Source: DAOPJM01 sp964490325 (lineage in GTDB: Bacteria > Bacillota > Clostridia > Christensenellales > CAG-138). From it: 64,000 nucleotides of DNA. Location: the NCBI GenBank assembly GCA_964490325.1, contig CAZBBX010000006.1, forward strand, positions 1-64,000. Direction: 5' to 3'. Of this stretch, positions 7,863 to 16,637 are shown in pieces. Both the position numbers and the translations under genes were made by a program. The notes under the pieces were generated by a model. That model was not told the DNA's origin. It was given only the letters and a program-made list of their open reading frames with translations, and searched no databases. Within the stretch, counting starts at the first letter, position 1, and the number at the start of each line of letters is the position of its first letter.

Positions 7863-9071
7863 CTAACGGCGGATCTTCATCTGCGTAAAAAGCAGTGGGG
7901 AGTAGTTCATATAGCGATCGGCGGAGACGCCGACAAAGTCCTTGCCAAACAGATCGAACACGTTCCCGGATACTGCAAATTCAGGCAGTCTGCCGATCAG
8001 CTTTCCACCCTGCATCAAATAGGCAAGCTGTACGGGCGTTGCATAATCCCCCTCGTTCGTCCAATCGCCTCCCGAGCAAACGAACAGGAACAGGCAGGGC
8101 ATATCGGAAAGCTCCTTGACCGTCTTGCCGCAGGAGCGCATAACGAGCGGCGGCGCACCGAGGGTCGGGACGTCGTCATATGCGCCGCCAGCCGCACCCG
8201 TTGCGGGGAGATCGTAGCGCGCCGCTGTGCTTTTGTCACTGAAGCCGCAAAGGAGCTTGCCGCCGCGGATCAGGCAGTGTCGATCCCCCGGCAGGACAAC
8301 GCCCTCCGTATCGAAGAACGGAACGCTCATATCATTTGCACTGCGGTCGATATCCAACGAGAAGGCGGGGGAGAAGCAAGTCGTCCCCATCCTATTAAGA
8401 AGCAGCGAGCTCTTATTGCCCAGCAGCTGCCCGTTCAAGGCATCGTAGAACAAGCCCATCATCTGATCGGCTGACACCGCCGTGGGCAGTATATCGCCGT
8501 CAGGGAGCTTGACAAGGTTTCGGAAGGCGCTTGCCTGCTCGTTTGCTTGTCCCAAGATGTCATTCGTGTTCATGTGCCGCAGAGTATAGACCAGCTCCGT
8601 GTCGAAAATGTTTGCGGATGCGGCGTCCTTCATTAGTAGATCGCAGGAATAGTAAAGATCGCGATCTGTCAGTTCCAGCCCTTCATCGTTTTTAATAGAG
8701 ACCTTGGTTTCGGTGCAGCCGATCTTGTTGCTGAAGATGAAATCGGGGTGCGCCGTATGCAGCGCCGCAAGCAGCGCTTCGGAATCAGACAAAAACTTAG
8801 CGCCGTCAAGGCTGCCCTCCCTTAGGTCGCGAAGGCGCTTGCCCGTCTCCAAGGGATAGGGATAGGGAAGACCGTTCATAAGGCTGCGTTCAGCTCGCTG
8901 CCATGTTTCCTCCGTAGGTTCGCCTATGCAGCCCGCTATGCCGACCTTTCCATCGGAATACACGCGGCAGCCACTCTTTACGATGCTGCGCGTTCGTACG
9001 GAATCGATCCTGCTGCCCGTCACGTTAAAGACGGTGCTTTGCTCTGCTATCTGATAAAGTTCACGCTTCAT
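7863..9071 (-). CDS. TldE/PmbA-like metallopeptidase partner
   Basis: About 402 residues, downstream member of a TldD/PmbA pair. The start is set at the ATG at 9071 (MKRELYQIAEQ), behind AGGAGG, and not at an in-frame codon that overlaps tldD. It lacks the HExxxH zinc motif, as TldE/PmbA subunits do. It keeps family landmarks such as FDTEGVVLPGDRH and a late NEGDYATPVQLAYLMQGGKL region ahead of a C-terminal FDLFGKDFVGVS. In Escherichia coli the TldD-TldE heterodimer degrades unfolded peptides, including the CcdA antitoxin, and matures microcin B17. No peptide precursor is visible beside it here. Confidence 0.82.
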   Translation of the reverse strand: MKRELYQIAEQSTVFNVTGSRIDSVRTRSIVKSGCRVYSDGKVGIAGCIGEPTEETWQRAERSLMNGLPYPYPLETGKRLRDLREGSLDGAKFLSDSEALLAALHTAHPDFIFSNKIGCTETKVSIKNDEGLELTDRDLYYSCDLLMKDAASANIFDTELVYTLRHMNTNDILGQANEQASAFRNLVKLPDGDILPTAVSADQMMGLFYDALNGQLLGNKSSLLLNRMGTTCFSPAFSLDIDRSANDMSVPFFDTEGVVLPGDRHCLIRGGKLLCGFSDKSTAARYDLPATGAAGGAYDDVPTLGAPPLVMRSCGKTVKELSDMPCLFLFVCSGGDWTNEGDYATPVQLAYLMQGGKLIGRLPEFAVSGNVFDLFGKDFVGVSADRYMNYSPLLFTQMKIRR

Positions 9072-9081
9072 GTCTTCCTCC

Positions 9082-10422
9082 TTACTCAACGTGCATTTCG
9101 CTGACGCGCACAAAAGGCCCGCCAAAGCCGACAGGCAGGGGATACTGCTCCATCTTGCCGCAGCCTCCCGTTGGGAATGACAAAAGCGTCAGCGTATCGG
9201 ACAGGCCGTCGATCTTGGAAAGCGTATGCATGACGCTGCCGCTGATGACGGATACCTTTATGGGTTCTGCAAGCTTCCCGTCACGGATCATATAGGCCGT
9301 TGCAGGCGCAAGCGTGAAGGTGGACATGCCGCTGCCGTGGTTCACGTCATCGATGAACACACCCTCCTTGATCCCCGAAAACAGAGCTTCCTTCGACAGG
9401 GAACCCGGTGCAATGTAGGTCGTGGTCATGCGCACGATCGGCTCATACAAGAAACTGACGGCACGGGCATTGCCGGTCACGCTTTCGTTGAGGTCGGCGG
9501 CAGTCATGGCGGAGTGCAGACGCCCTACCAGTTTGCCATCGCGAATGAGATAGTTGCAGCGCGCCGAGGTGCCTTCATCGTCAAAGGGCGTGTAGCCGTT
9601 GCCGCCTATCGTACCGTCGTCCACAATGCTGAGGATGGAACTGCCAACCTGTTTGCCAAGCTCCCACTCCTTGAGCATCGTTTCATCGCCCACCATAAAG
9701 TCGGCCTCCGACTTATGCCCAAAGCTCTCGTGCGCGAAGATGCCCGCCGCCAAGGGCGAAAGGATGCAGGGATAGACCCCCGCCTTTACGGGAACGGCGT
9801 CCATGGCATAGGCATAGATGCTGTCGATCTTCTTCGTACAGTCTGCTTGTCCGTCTTTAAGCTGATCGAAGCGTTCGCCCATACGGACATACTGCCCGTA
9901 AGCAGGAAGACCGTCCTTGGCGATCACGAACCTGCACACGATGGCGGCATACTGCTTGTCGTAGGCAAGCTCGGCGCCTTTAGAGGAGGAAAAATGCAGC
10001 TCCAAATAGCGATCCATGTACAAAAGGCGGTGATAACTGAGCTTTGGATTATCACTTACGACAGGAAGATAGCTCTCAAGGCAGGCGCGCTTATCAGCAC
10101 AGGGGATCTTGCGCACGTCCGAATCGGCAAATTTGAAGAGCTGCTCCTTATGCACCTCAAAGCGCTTTACGATGGGATGCTCGTTGATGGCGGGGTCGGG
10201 CTTTGTCAGCTTGGCAAGCTCGTTGATCGCGTCCTGTACGCCGCTTTCCTCGGACATGGAGGTATAGTACCAGCGCCTGCCGTCGAACAGGCGGATGAAA
10301 AAGCCGCTCTCCTCGCTCTCTTTACATTGACGAAGTTCGCCGTTCTCGAAGCTTATCTGCGTGGAGCAGACCCGTTCAAAACGGACGTCTCCGTATAGTC
10401 CCTGCGGATACCTGTATCGCAT
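9082..10422 (-). CDS. tldD: TldD zinc metallopeptidase
   Basis: About 446 residues from the ATG at 10422, with AAGGGAG 6 nt upstream; the same frame is open further upstream but with no family similarity. The zinc-binding HESFGHKSE (HExxGHxxE) is at about residues 231-239. The C-terminal GGCGKMEQYPLPVGFGGP block matches TldD. It is the catalytic subunit that works with the PmbA-like protein encoded 10 nt downstream. The pair is cytosolic and cuts peptides inside the closed heterodimer. The operon appears to be just these two genes. Confidence 0.9.
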   Translation of the reverse strand: MRYRYPQGLYGDVRFERVCSTQISFENGELRQCKESEESGFFIRLFDGRRWYYTSMSEESGVQDAINELAKLTKPDPAINEHPIVKRFEVHKEQLFKFADSDVRKIPCADKRACLESYLPVVSDNPKLSYHRLLYMDRYLELHFSSSKGAELAYDKQYAAIVCRFVIAKDGLPAYGQYVRMGERFDQLKDGQADCTKKIDSIYAYAMDAVPVKAGVYPCILSPLAAGIFAHESFGHKSEADFMVGDETMLKEWELGKQVGSSILSIVDDGTIGGNGYTPFDDEGTSARCNYLIRDGKLVGRLHSAMTAADLNESVTGNARAVSFLYEPIVRMTTTYIAPGSLSKEALFSGIKEGVFIDDVNHGSGMSTFTLAPATAYMIRDGKLAEPIKVSVISGSVMHTLSKIDGLSDTLTLLSFPTGGCGKMEQYPLPVGFGGPFVRVSEMHVE

Positions 10423-10527
10423 AGAAAACTCCCTTCTGTTTCTGACCCAGTATAGCATGCCTTTCAAAGAAAGGAAAGACCATAAAGCGTCGAAAACAGA
10501 AGGGAGCAAAGGTTGCCGCGGACTTGA

Positions 10528-11979
10528 TCAGCCTGCGTACATCAATTCCTTAAACCAAGTTTCCTCGGGTTCGCCGTCAATGTACGGCTGCCACTCGTCA
10601 GCCTTGTAGCTCAGCTCCAGACGGACAAGGCGGCCATCGTTCAGCTCACAGATGACATAGCTTTTTGCATCGCTCATCAGCACAAGAAGCTTGGTGCCAA
10701 GAGGCAGGGAGAGGCTCTCGCCGTTGGCGCCGCTTTCCGTTACCAAGTTGACGCTCAGCGCATCGTGTTTAAGCTCGATACCGCGCTCACTGAAGGCGTC
10801 CTCCACATGCGCAGCGGAGTAGGGTGAGATCCGCTCGATGCTGCCGTCCTCGCCGAGGCGCCAAAGGCTGTAGCTGCCGTAGGAGCCAAGCACATCCAGC
10901 TGATCGGAGACCAGAAAGCTGCCGTCGCCGTAGGACTGCTCGATGCAGCCGTATGTAACGGCGGCGTGTATCGCACCGTCAGCGACATAGTAGATGTGGC
11001 TCTCATAATCATCTGAGCCTGTATCGCCCGACAGCACAAACACGTTGCTGCCGCCGCCGATGCTGGCTACATGCAGCTGCGGGTTATAGAAGTATTCCAG
11101 TTTCTCGGTATAGACCTCCTTGCCGCCTTCGATGCGCAGGGACAGTTCGTCTTCCTGCCCTACAGTACAGCTTAGCTGAAAACCTGTGCCGCCGCTTGTC
11201 ATCTCGGCGCTCAGGTCTTTGGTGCTCTGCCAGAAGGCGTTGTCCTGCCCAACGAGCTTTGCGTTCTCGATGCGGCAGGGATAGCTCCCCGCTGTGTTGC
11301 CGTAGCTGATGGTGAATTCTGCCTCGCACAGTTCATTGACCTTGGCGAGGTCATATAGAGCCAGCACAGCGATGATCTTTCCGTCGGAGCGCAGATACCA
11401 GCGATCCAAGGAGCTGCAGGCGTCTCCCGCATCGGACGGCGAGAAGCTGTAGCTGTCGTTGGCGGCGTCATAGCGGACGACCGAAGCATAGTCCTTTGGG
11501 ATCTCGGGCAGCTCATTTAAGGCTGCAAAGGCTGCAAACGCATTGCGCTCAACGTCCGCACGGCTCAAGACAACGCAGCCGTTCGCGTCCCGTGCAGTGT
11601 CATAGCTTGCGTAGTTGACCACGGACAGGTAGATCGCCGACCAAACGCAGGCGGGATCCGAAACATCATAGGCTTGCTCACCCTCTGTGCCCAAGGTGCG
11701 CAGTAAGGCGTCCATGAGCGGCTCCATGGCGATCAGCTTTTCTTCGACCGTCCCATACCGCTTGCTTTCAGCGGTAGGCGTGGGAACGGGAGGGGTCTGT
11801 GTTTCCGCTGCTGTGGTCGTGGCGATATCCGTTGCCGTACCTTCTGTGACCGCAGCGCTTGCCGCGGCGTCGGGAGACGACGAAAGCTGCGAACTTCCGC
11901 CCGCATCCGAACGAACACAGCCCCCCGCAAGGGAGACAAGGAACAGGAGCGCTATACAGCTTGCAACTACTTTTTTCAT
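10528..11979 (-). CDS. Lipoprotein of unknown function
   Basis: About 483 residues. The start MKKVVASCIALLFLVSLAGGC is a lipoprotein signal with lipobox LAGGC, so the mature protein is anchored to the outer face of the membrane. An in-frame ATG lies 3 nt upstream; AAGGA is better placed for the second. A Ser/Ala/Thr/Pro-rich linker (about residues 25-75) leads to a globular region rich in beta-strand, acidic and Tyr/Gly residues with no recognised motif. It is transcribed toward tldD but separated by 105 nt, so it is likely its own unit. I cannot assign a function. Confidence 0.75.
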   Translation of the reverse strand: MKKVVASCIALLFLVSLAGGCVRSDAGGSSQLSSSPDAAASAAVTEGTATDIATTTAAETQTPPVPTPTAESKRYGTVEEKLIAMEPLMDALLRTLGTEGEQAYDVSDPACVWSAIYLSVVNYASYDTARDANGCVVLSRADVERNAFAAFAALNELPEIPKDYASVVRYDAANDSYSFSPSDAGDACSSLDRWYLRSDGKIIAVLALYDLAKVNELCEAEFTISYGNTAGSYPCRIENAKLVGQDNAFWQSTKDLSAEMTSGGTGFQLSCTVGQEDELSLRIEGGKEVYTEKLEYFYNPQLHVASIGGGSNVFVLSGDTGSDDYESHIYYVADGAIHAAVTYGCIEQSYGDGSFLVSDQLDVLGSYGSYSLWRLGEDGSIERISPYSAAHVEDAFSERGIELKHDALSVNLVTESGANGESLSLPLGTKLLVLMSDAKSYVICELNDGRLVRLELSYKADEWQPYIDGEPEETWFKELMYAG

Positions 11980-12058
11980 CATGGTTCCTTTCCAAACTGC
12001 TTGAACAGTCAAGGCAACTTTTTTCTTTTCCTATATAAAACATTGCAAGAGGAAGAAT

Positions 12059-12107
12059 GGTTGCAGGAGCGACAGAATAATTCAGTTTATTTTCAAATTC
12101 TGCAACC
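12059..12107. repeat. Inverted repeat upstream of the ABC operon
   Basis: GGTTGCAG (12059-12066) and CTGCAACC (12100-12107) are perfect 8-nt inverted arms 33 nt apart, in the divergent region between the lipoprotein and the ABC genes. TTTTG follows the right arm. It could be an operator or a weak hairpin. Nothing else is recognisable in 11980-12152 apart from an AT-rich tract and a TATAGT box near 12126. Confidence 0.4.
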
Positions 12108-12152
12108 TTTTGTCCGTCTTTGCGGTATAGTATATGTATGCGGAGGAATGAA

Positions 12153-12881
12153 ATGGAAACAAGTACGTTTGTGGATGTGCGGAAGGTCGTAAAGACCTAC
12201 CATGTGGGCAGCGTTGAAGTGCAGGCTCTGCGCGGCGTGGATCTGAAGATCGCACGCGGTGAGCTTTGCTGCATCATCGGACGCTCAGGCTCAGGCAAGT
12301 CAACGCTTTTGAATCTGATGGCGGGACTGGAACCCGTCAGCTCCGGCGAGATCGCGATAGCAGGCAAGCGCTTGGATCGCATGAACGAGGGGGAACTGAT
12401 CGCGTTTCGGCAGAAGCATGTCGGCTTCATCTTTCAATCCTTTAACCTAATGCCCTACTACACGGCTTTGGAGAACGTTGCCTTCCCGCTTTCCTTTCGC
12501 GGCATTCCGCAAAAGAAGCGCAACGAAATGGCAAGGACGATGCTGGATGCGGTCGGTCTGTCCACGCATCTTACGCACAAGCCCTCCCAGATGAGCGGCG
12601 GACAGCAGCAGCGCGTGGGGATAGCCCGTGCCTTGGTAACGGAGCCTGACGTTGTGTTTGCCGACGAACCGACAGGCAACTTGGACTCGAACACCTCGGA
12701 CGAGGTGATGCACGTCATCTGCGACATCTGCCGCAGCAAGAACAAAACGCTCATTATGGTCACGCATGATCCCAACATGGCGGCGTATGCCGATCGGGTC
12801 GTGCGCATCCACGATGGACGCATTATAGATATTTCGGAGAATGCAGCAAAACAAACGGAGGAAACAGAGCATGAAGCGTAA
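12153..12881 (+). CDS. ABC transporter ATP-binding protein (MacB/LolD type)
   Basis: 242 residues with a complete ATPase: Walker A GRSGSGKST at 43-51, Q-loop in FIFQSFNLMP at about 92-101, signature MSGGQQQRV at about 147-155, Walker B VVFADEPTGNLD at 167-178, and the switch histidine in MVTHDP. The EPTGNLD sequence and FQSFNLMP are typical of the MacB/LolD/FtsE-like class, which powers mechanotransmission rather than substrate passage through a pore. The ATG at 12153 has GGAGG about 6 nt upstream. It overlaps the next gene by 11 nt and forms a three-gene operon with the membrane-anchored CARDB-like protein and the FtsX-fold permease. Confidence 0.93.
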   Translation: METSTFVDVRKVVKTYHVGSVEVQALRGVDLKIARGELCCIIGRSGSGKSTLLNLMAGLEPVSSGEIAIAGKRLDRMNEGELIAFRQKHVGFIFQSFNLMPYYTALENVAFPLSFRGIPQKKRNEMARTMLDAVGLSTHLTHKPSQMSGGQQQRVGIARALVTEPDVVFADEPTGNLDSNTSDEVMHVICDICRSKNKTLIMVTHDPNMAAYADRVVRIHDGRIIDISENAAKQTEETEHEA

Positions 12882-14283
12882 ATTTAGCCGCGTCTTTAGC
12901 ATCGTAATGGCAGTAGCGCTGATCCTGATGAGCACAGCGGCAGCCTTAGCAACGGCAGCGCCCACCGAGGAGCCCGTTGAAAACGTGGGAGAACCCTGCA
13001 TCTCCTTGCGCACGACCTATGCGGACGGCAAACCCATACCCGCACCCTCAGGCAGGCACGATGGAGATGTGAGCATCTTTATCCCCCTGCATTGCGAGGA
13101 CGGTCCCTTATATGATGTAAAGATCGCACCAAACGTGTCCACGGACATCGAAAGCTTCCCCTTTACGGTCTCCCAGTTGGACTATACCAAAAAGTACGGC
13201 AGTGTCATCAAAGCGGGTGACGACTTCGACTTCACCTACAACTTTACCATCGGACATTACGCGACCAAGGGCGTTAAGGACGTCAGCTTTGTTGTGTCCT
13301 ATCGCTATGGCGATCCTGCGGCGCAGCTGACGACCGAAACGGTGCATATCTATCTGACGATCACACGCGGCTACAGTGCAGGCGGCGGCGGCAGCTCGGT
13401 CGAACCCACCGCCGTGCCCTACACGGAACCAAAGCTGATCGTAGAATCCTTCTCCGCTGATGTGGATAAGATCTATGCAGGCGAACCCTTCACTCTCAAC
13501 CTCACCATACGCAACACCTCCTCCGAGCAGGGCGTCTGCAACCTGCAGTTCAACATCGCCGAGGCCAACGGCGTCATTCTTCCCGCCAACAAAAGCTCCG
13601 GTTCGATCTATGTAGCAGAGATCGCTGCGGGAGGCACCAAGGATCTGAGTGTGAGCTTCCAGTCGGCTCCCGATGCGGAAGCCAAGCCGTATACCTTGAG
13701 CATCACCATGAGCTATAACGGTGAAAAGAGTAAAGCAAGCTATGAGGCGGCAAGCAGCGTTACCATTTCCTTGCAGCAGCGCACAAGGGTCAAGTGTGAC
13801 AGCGTGAATGCCTATGACGAGGCATGGCTTGGAAGCAGCTGCGAGCTGTCACTGCAGTTTGTCAACCTTGGCAAATCGACCGTGTACAACACCATGATCA
13901 ACGTGGACTGCGAAGGCCTGACGATGAACGAAAGCTACTTTGGCGGCAACGTTACATCAGGCGGCAGCGTGTATGCGGATTTTTCCGTCACCCCCGAGAT
14001 GGCGGGATACCTCAGCGGCGATGTCGTCATCAGCTATGAGGATGTGTACGGCGAGCAGATGGAGCTGCGCGTGCCCTTGGAGCTGAATGTCAACGAGACC
14101 GTCATCCCCGATGAGCCGACGGATCCTTCCGAGCCGTCCACCCCCGATACACCCACCGATAACACCTCCTTCCTTGCCAAGTACTGGTGGGCGCTTGCTT
14201 TGGGCGGTGTGGCTGTTGGCGGAGCGGTCGCGGGGATCGTGGTGAAAAAGAAGCGCCATGCGCGCAGCTTGGAGGATGTATGA
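12871..14283 (+). CDS. Membrane-anchored CARDB/COG1361-like extracellular protein
   Basis: 470 residues: signal peptide (MKRKFSRVFSIVMAVALILM), an extracellular part of repeated beta-sandwich modules, a DEPTDPSEPSTPDTPTD linker, then a C-terminal membrane helix (WWALALGGVAVGGAVAGIVV) and a basic cytoplasmic tail. The phrases YAGEPFTLNLTIRNTS and LGSSCELSLQFVNLGKSTVYN are typical of CARDB/COG1361 adhesion-like domains, and a Gly-rich hinge (GGGGSS) separates the modules. It lies between ATPase and permease and overlaps both by 11 and 4 nt, so it is very likely a dedicated partner, perhaps taking the place of the MacA-type adaptor in a monoderm cell. That role is inferred from context. Confidence 0.75.
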   Translation: MKRKFSRVFSIVMAVALILMSTAAALATAAPTEEPVENVGEPCISLRTTYADGKPIPAPSGRHDGDVSIFIPLHCEDGPLYDVKIAPNVSTDIESFPFTVSQLDYTKKYGSVIKAGDDFDFTYNFTIGHYATKGVKDVSFVVSYRYGDPAAQLTTETVHIYLTITRGYSAGGGGSSVEPTAVPYTEPKLIVESFSADVDKIYAGEPFTLNLTIRNTSSEQGVCNLQFNIAEANGVILPANKSSGSIYVAEIAAGGTKDLSVSFQSAPDAEAKPYTLSITMSYNGEKSKASYEAASSVTISLQQRTRVKCDSVNAYDEAWLGSSCELSLQFVNLGKSTVYNTMINVDCEGLTMNESYFGGNVTSGGSVYADFSVTPEMAGYLSGDVVISYEDVYGEQMELRVPLELNVNETVIPDEPTDPSEPSTPDTPTDNTSFLAKYWWALALGGVAVGGAVAGIVVKKKRHARSLEDV

Positions 14284-15572
14284 GTTTCTTAGACCTGCTG
14301 CGCTTTGGATTTCTCAATCTCTGGCGACGCAAGTTAAGAACGTTTCTGACCATCTTGGGCATGGTGATCGGCATCACGTCCATCGTGGTCATGGTATCGC
14401 TCGGCTTGGGCATTGAGAAGTCCACCATCGACAGCTTTGCCGCAACGGGCAGTCTGACGATCATTCAGGTGAACACCTATAAGTCCGTCACAAACGAAAA
14501 TGGCAATGTGGACTGGCAGCAAAGCTCCGCAAAGCTGGACAAGAACGCCGTACAGAGCTTCCGCAAGCTGAACGGGGTCACGGCCGTCATGCCCATGGTG
14601 ACGATCTGGGGCGGGCTGAAGAGCGGCAAGTATGTATCGGACGCGAGCATTCTTGGCGTGGACAAGGCGACGGCGGAGGCCTTTGGCTTTGCGCTCTCCG
14701 AAGGTGACTTTCCCTCCGAGACGCACGGCAGCAGGTACGACATCGTGCTGAGTGCAACGACGCTCACGCAGTTTTACAACCCTTCGAACTACCAGCAGGC
14801 TGTGGACGCGGACGGGAATCCCCTGCTCAATTCCTCGTCGAGGATGCGCCTGACCTTTGATATGAGTAATATCTATCCCGATTGGGGCTCCGGGCAGGTC
14901 ACCAAGGGCAAAATGTACAATGTCAACGTCGTAGGCGTGATGAGCGACGCAAGCAACGATTACTCCTACTATTGCCTGATGGACATTACGGCGGTCGAGA
15001 AGCTGATGAAGGCCAACAGCGCGTTCTTGGGCGAGCAAAGCAAGACTTACAACCAAGTGCTGGTCAAGTGCAGCAGCATGGAAGACGTTGCGACCGTCAA
15101 AGCGGCCATCGACGAGATGGGCTTTGGTACCTACAGCCTGATGGACGCGGTGAACACGGCCATGGAGAGCACGACGCGTGTGCGGCTGCTGCTGGGCGCT
15201 ATCGGCGGCGTGTCCCTCTTGATCGCCGCCATCGGCATCATGAACACGATGATGATGAGCATTTACGAACGCACCAAGGAGATCGGCGTCATCAAGGTCT
15301 TGGGCTGCCGCATGAGCAACATCGTAGAGCTGTTCCTCACGGAGGCGGCGTACATCGGTTTCTTTGGAGGCTTAATGGGACTGGGCTTCTCCTACCTTGT
15401 CTCGGCGCTGCTCAATAAGCTATTGGCAAGCTCCGGGCTGATGAGCCTGATCCCCGCATACCTTGCGTTCGGCGCCGTGGCGTTCTCCATACTGGTGGCA
15501 CTGCTGTCGGGTCTGTATCCCGCGCTGCGCGCAATGCGCCTAAGTCCGCTTTCGGCGATCCGCAACGAATAG
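14280..15572 (+). CDS. MacB-like FtsX-fold ABC permease
   Basis: 430 residues from the ATG overlapping the preceding stop (ATGA). Architecture: N-terminal membrane helix (FLTILGMVIGITSIVVMVSLG) after a basic NLWRRKLR, a large extracellular MacB periplasmic-core-like domain (about 50-280), and three C-terminal helices of the FtsX domain, with GGVSLLIAAIGIMNTMMMSIYERTKEIG, the characteristic coupling helix TKEIGVIKVLGC, and LSPLSAIRNE at the end. MacB-type complexes export peptides, antibiotics or lipoproteins, or move extracellular domains. A terminator follows within 40 nt. Confidence 0.92.
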   Translation: MSFLDLLRFGFLNLWRRKLRTFLTILGMVIGITSIVVMVSLGLGIEKSTIDSFAATGSLTIIQVNTYKSVTNENGNVDWQQSSAKLDKNAVQSFRKLNGVTAVMPMVTIWGGLKSGKYVSDASILGVDKATAEAFGFALSEGDFPSETHGSRYDIVLSATTLTQFYNPSNYQQAVDADGNPLLNSSSRMRLTFDMSNIYPDWGSGQVTKGKMYNVNVVGVMSDASNDYSYYCLMDITAVEKLMKANSAFLGEQSKTYNQVLVKCSSMEDVATVKAAIDEMGFGTYSLMDAVNTAMESTTRVRLLLGAIGGVSLLIAAIGIMNTMMMSIYERTKEIGVIKVLGCRMSNIVELFLTEAAYIGFFGGLMGLGFSYLVSALLNKLLASSGLMSLIPAYLAFGAVAFSILVALLSGLYPALRAMRLSPLSAIRNE

Positions 15573-15606
15573 GTTCTGCATAAAGCATAAATTCATACAA
15601 TGGAGC

Positions 15607-15638
15607 AAAAGGCGGGCTCTGGTTGTCCGCCTTTTTTT
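15607..15638 (+). terminator. Terminator of the ABC operon
   Basis: AAAAGGCGG pairs with CCGCCTTTT around an 11-nt loop, and the T run continues to about 15638. It lies 35 nt after the permease stop. Confidence 0.85.
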
Positions 15639-15811
15639 GTGGCGTTGTCGGATTCCACAGGCTTACGGATAAATATAGAATAAACGGGTCAAATTTGTTA
15701 AGACATTTTCAAGACCATTACGAATGTTTACCGATCCATAAAATAAATTAGGAAAAATTAAATCAGCCGTAAATATTCAAAACAAATTCATAATGTTCCA
15801 TAAAAAATCTG
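15639..15811. other. AT-rich intergenic stretch
   Basis: About 170 nt, much richer in A+T than its surroundings, with no open frame or ribosome site I would support. It carries two CCATAAAA copies (near 15735 and 15798) and several AT blocks. It could be an upstream activating region for the RNA promoter at 15812. I see nothing else in it. Confidence 0.5.
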
Positions 15812-15840
15812 TTGACAAGAGCGCTTCTTTGTAATAGATT
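15812..15840 (+). promoter_or_regulatory. Promoter for a candidate non-coding RNA
   Basis: A perfect TTGACA (15812-15817) and TAGATT (15835-15840) are 17 nt apart, with no coding gene downstream on this strand. The expected start is near 15846. Confidence 0.6.
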
Positions 15841-15845
15841 ATTGC

Positions 15846-16012
15846 CTGTATCAATGTGACATACGTTCACATTCGATATGGGCAAGTTGTTCGGTGACAC
15901 AGATCGAGAGTTACTCGTGCGTTATTCGGATTCACATGCGACCCTTGCGGGGGAAGACCCGCCCGGCCGCAAGCTTACCCAAAAGAAAGGAGCCGCTCGG
16001 CTCCTTTACTAT
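15846..16012 (+). ncRNA. Candidate free-standing structured RNA
   Basis: The roughly 165-nt segment between a good promoter and a hairpin terminator folds by eye into a closed multibranch structure. TGGGCAAG (15879-15886) pairs with CTTACCCA (15974-15981) with one mismatch; the helix continues with TTG/CAA and CGG/CCG (15887-15894 with 15967-15972). Inside are CGAG-loop-CTCG (15905-15917), a possible GTGA/TCAC stem enclosing it, and GCGGG-loop-CCCGC (15947-15962). No open frame with a ribosome site is present. The next gene is convergent, so this is not a leader. I do not recognise it as 6S, SRP, tmRNA, RNase P or a known riboswitch. A 6S-like or unclassified small RNA is possible. Confidence 0.5.
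15986..16007. terminator. Bidirectional terminator
   Basis: AAAGGAGCC (15986-15994) and GGCTCCTTT (15999-16007) form a perfect 9-bp stem with a 4-nt loop. The plus tail is TTTACTATTT and the minus tail TTTCTTTT. It would end both the candidate RNA and the leftward lipoprotein gene. Confidence 0.8.
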
Positions 16013-16025
16013 TTGTCTTGCGCTG

Positions 16026-16631
16026 CTATTGCTTTATGAATACCTTGCTGTACAATTGCCCTTCGCGCAGCGCGTAGGTATGGGTGCGCGCAGAGCCGTC
16101 GAACGCCGTTCCCGTCAGATGCAGAAGGCAACCGTCACGCACATATTCGCCTGCCTCCTGCTCCGTTAAGGAGGAGAAACCCTCGCCGCCCACCGTATCC
16201 AAGGTATAGCTGCCATTGGCGAAAAACTGCAGCGTCGTCACGTAGGCGGCGGTGCCGTTTGCGTTCAAAGGAGTAAACTGCAGTCTTGCGTCAAAGCGAT
16301 CGCCGTCGGGGATCGTTCCTTCCCAGTTTGCCAAGGAAGCGCTGCCAAACAGAACGCCATCCGCGTAGTACAGGGGCGAGCTTGTCACGGAGCCTTCGGG
16401 CGTGAACAGCGCCACGCCGTTCGCCTCGTCAAAGACCACCGTTCCCTCGCTGCGCAGTTCCACGTTTCCGCCGCCTTGCCCCTCGTAATAGGCATATCGG
16501 TCGCCGCGGATCTCATAGTAGGGATGTACGCCGTAACTGCTCTTGTCTGTCCAAACATAACGCTCCGTGCAGCCCGACAGCAGCATCAGACCAATGAGCA
16601 GCAGGCACCATAGATACCACTTTTTTCTCAT
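16026..16631 (-). CDS. Small lipoprotein of unknown function
   Basis: 201 residues. MRKKWYLWCLLLIGLMLLSGC is a lipoprotein signal with lipobox LLSGC, so the protein is tethered outside the membrane. The mature part is Gly/Tyr/Phe-rich and predicted mostly beta, with repeated phrases like LQFFANGSYTLD and EAGEYVRDGCLLHLTG that resemble small secreted beta-barrel or META-like lipoproteins, but I cannot place the family. An excellent promoter ends only 6 nt before the ATG, pointing to a leaderless message despite a GAGGG just before the start. It stands alone between a terminator and the divergent IclR gene. Confidence 0.75.
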   Translation of the reverse strand: MRKKWYLWCLLLIGLMLLSGCTERYVWTDKSSYGVHPYYEIRGDRYAYYEGQGGGNVELRSEGTVVFDEANGVALFTPEGSVTSSPLYYADGVLFGSASLANWEGTIPDGDRFDARLQFTPLNANGTAAYVTTLQFFANGSYTLDTVGGEGFSSLTEQEAGEYVRDGCLLHLTGTAFDGSARTHTYALREGQLYSKVFIKQ

Positions 16632-16637
16632 ACCCTC

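Noticed and set aside
15846..16012. Riboswitch or T-box in the 15.8-16.0 kb RNA
   Set aside because: No gene follows on the same strand, a strong terminator ends it, and neither the T-box GGTGGCACCGCG nor known aptamer cores are present.
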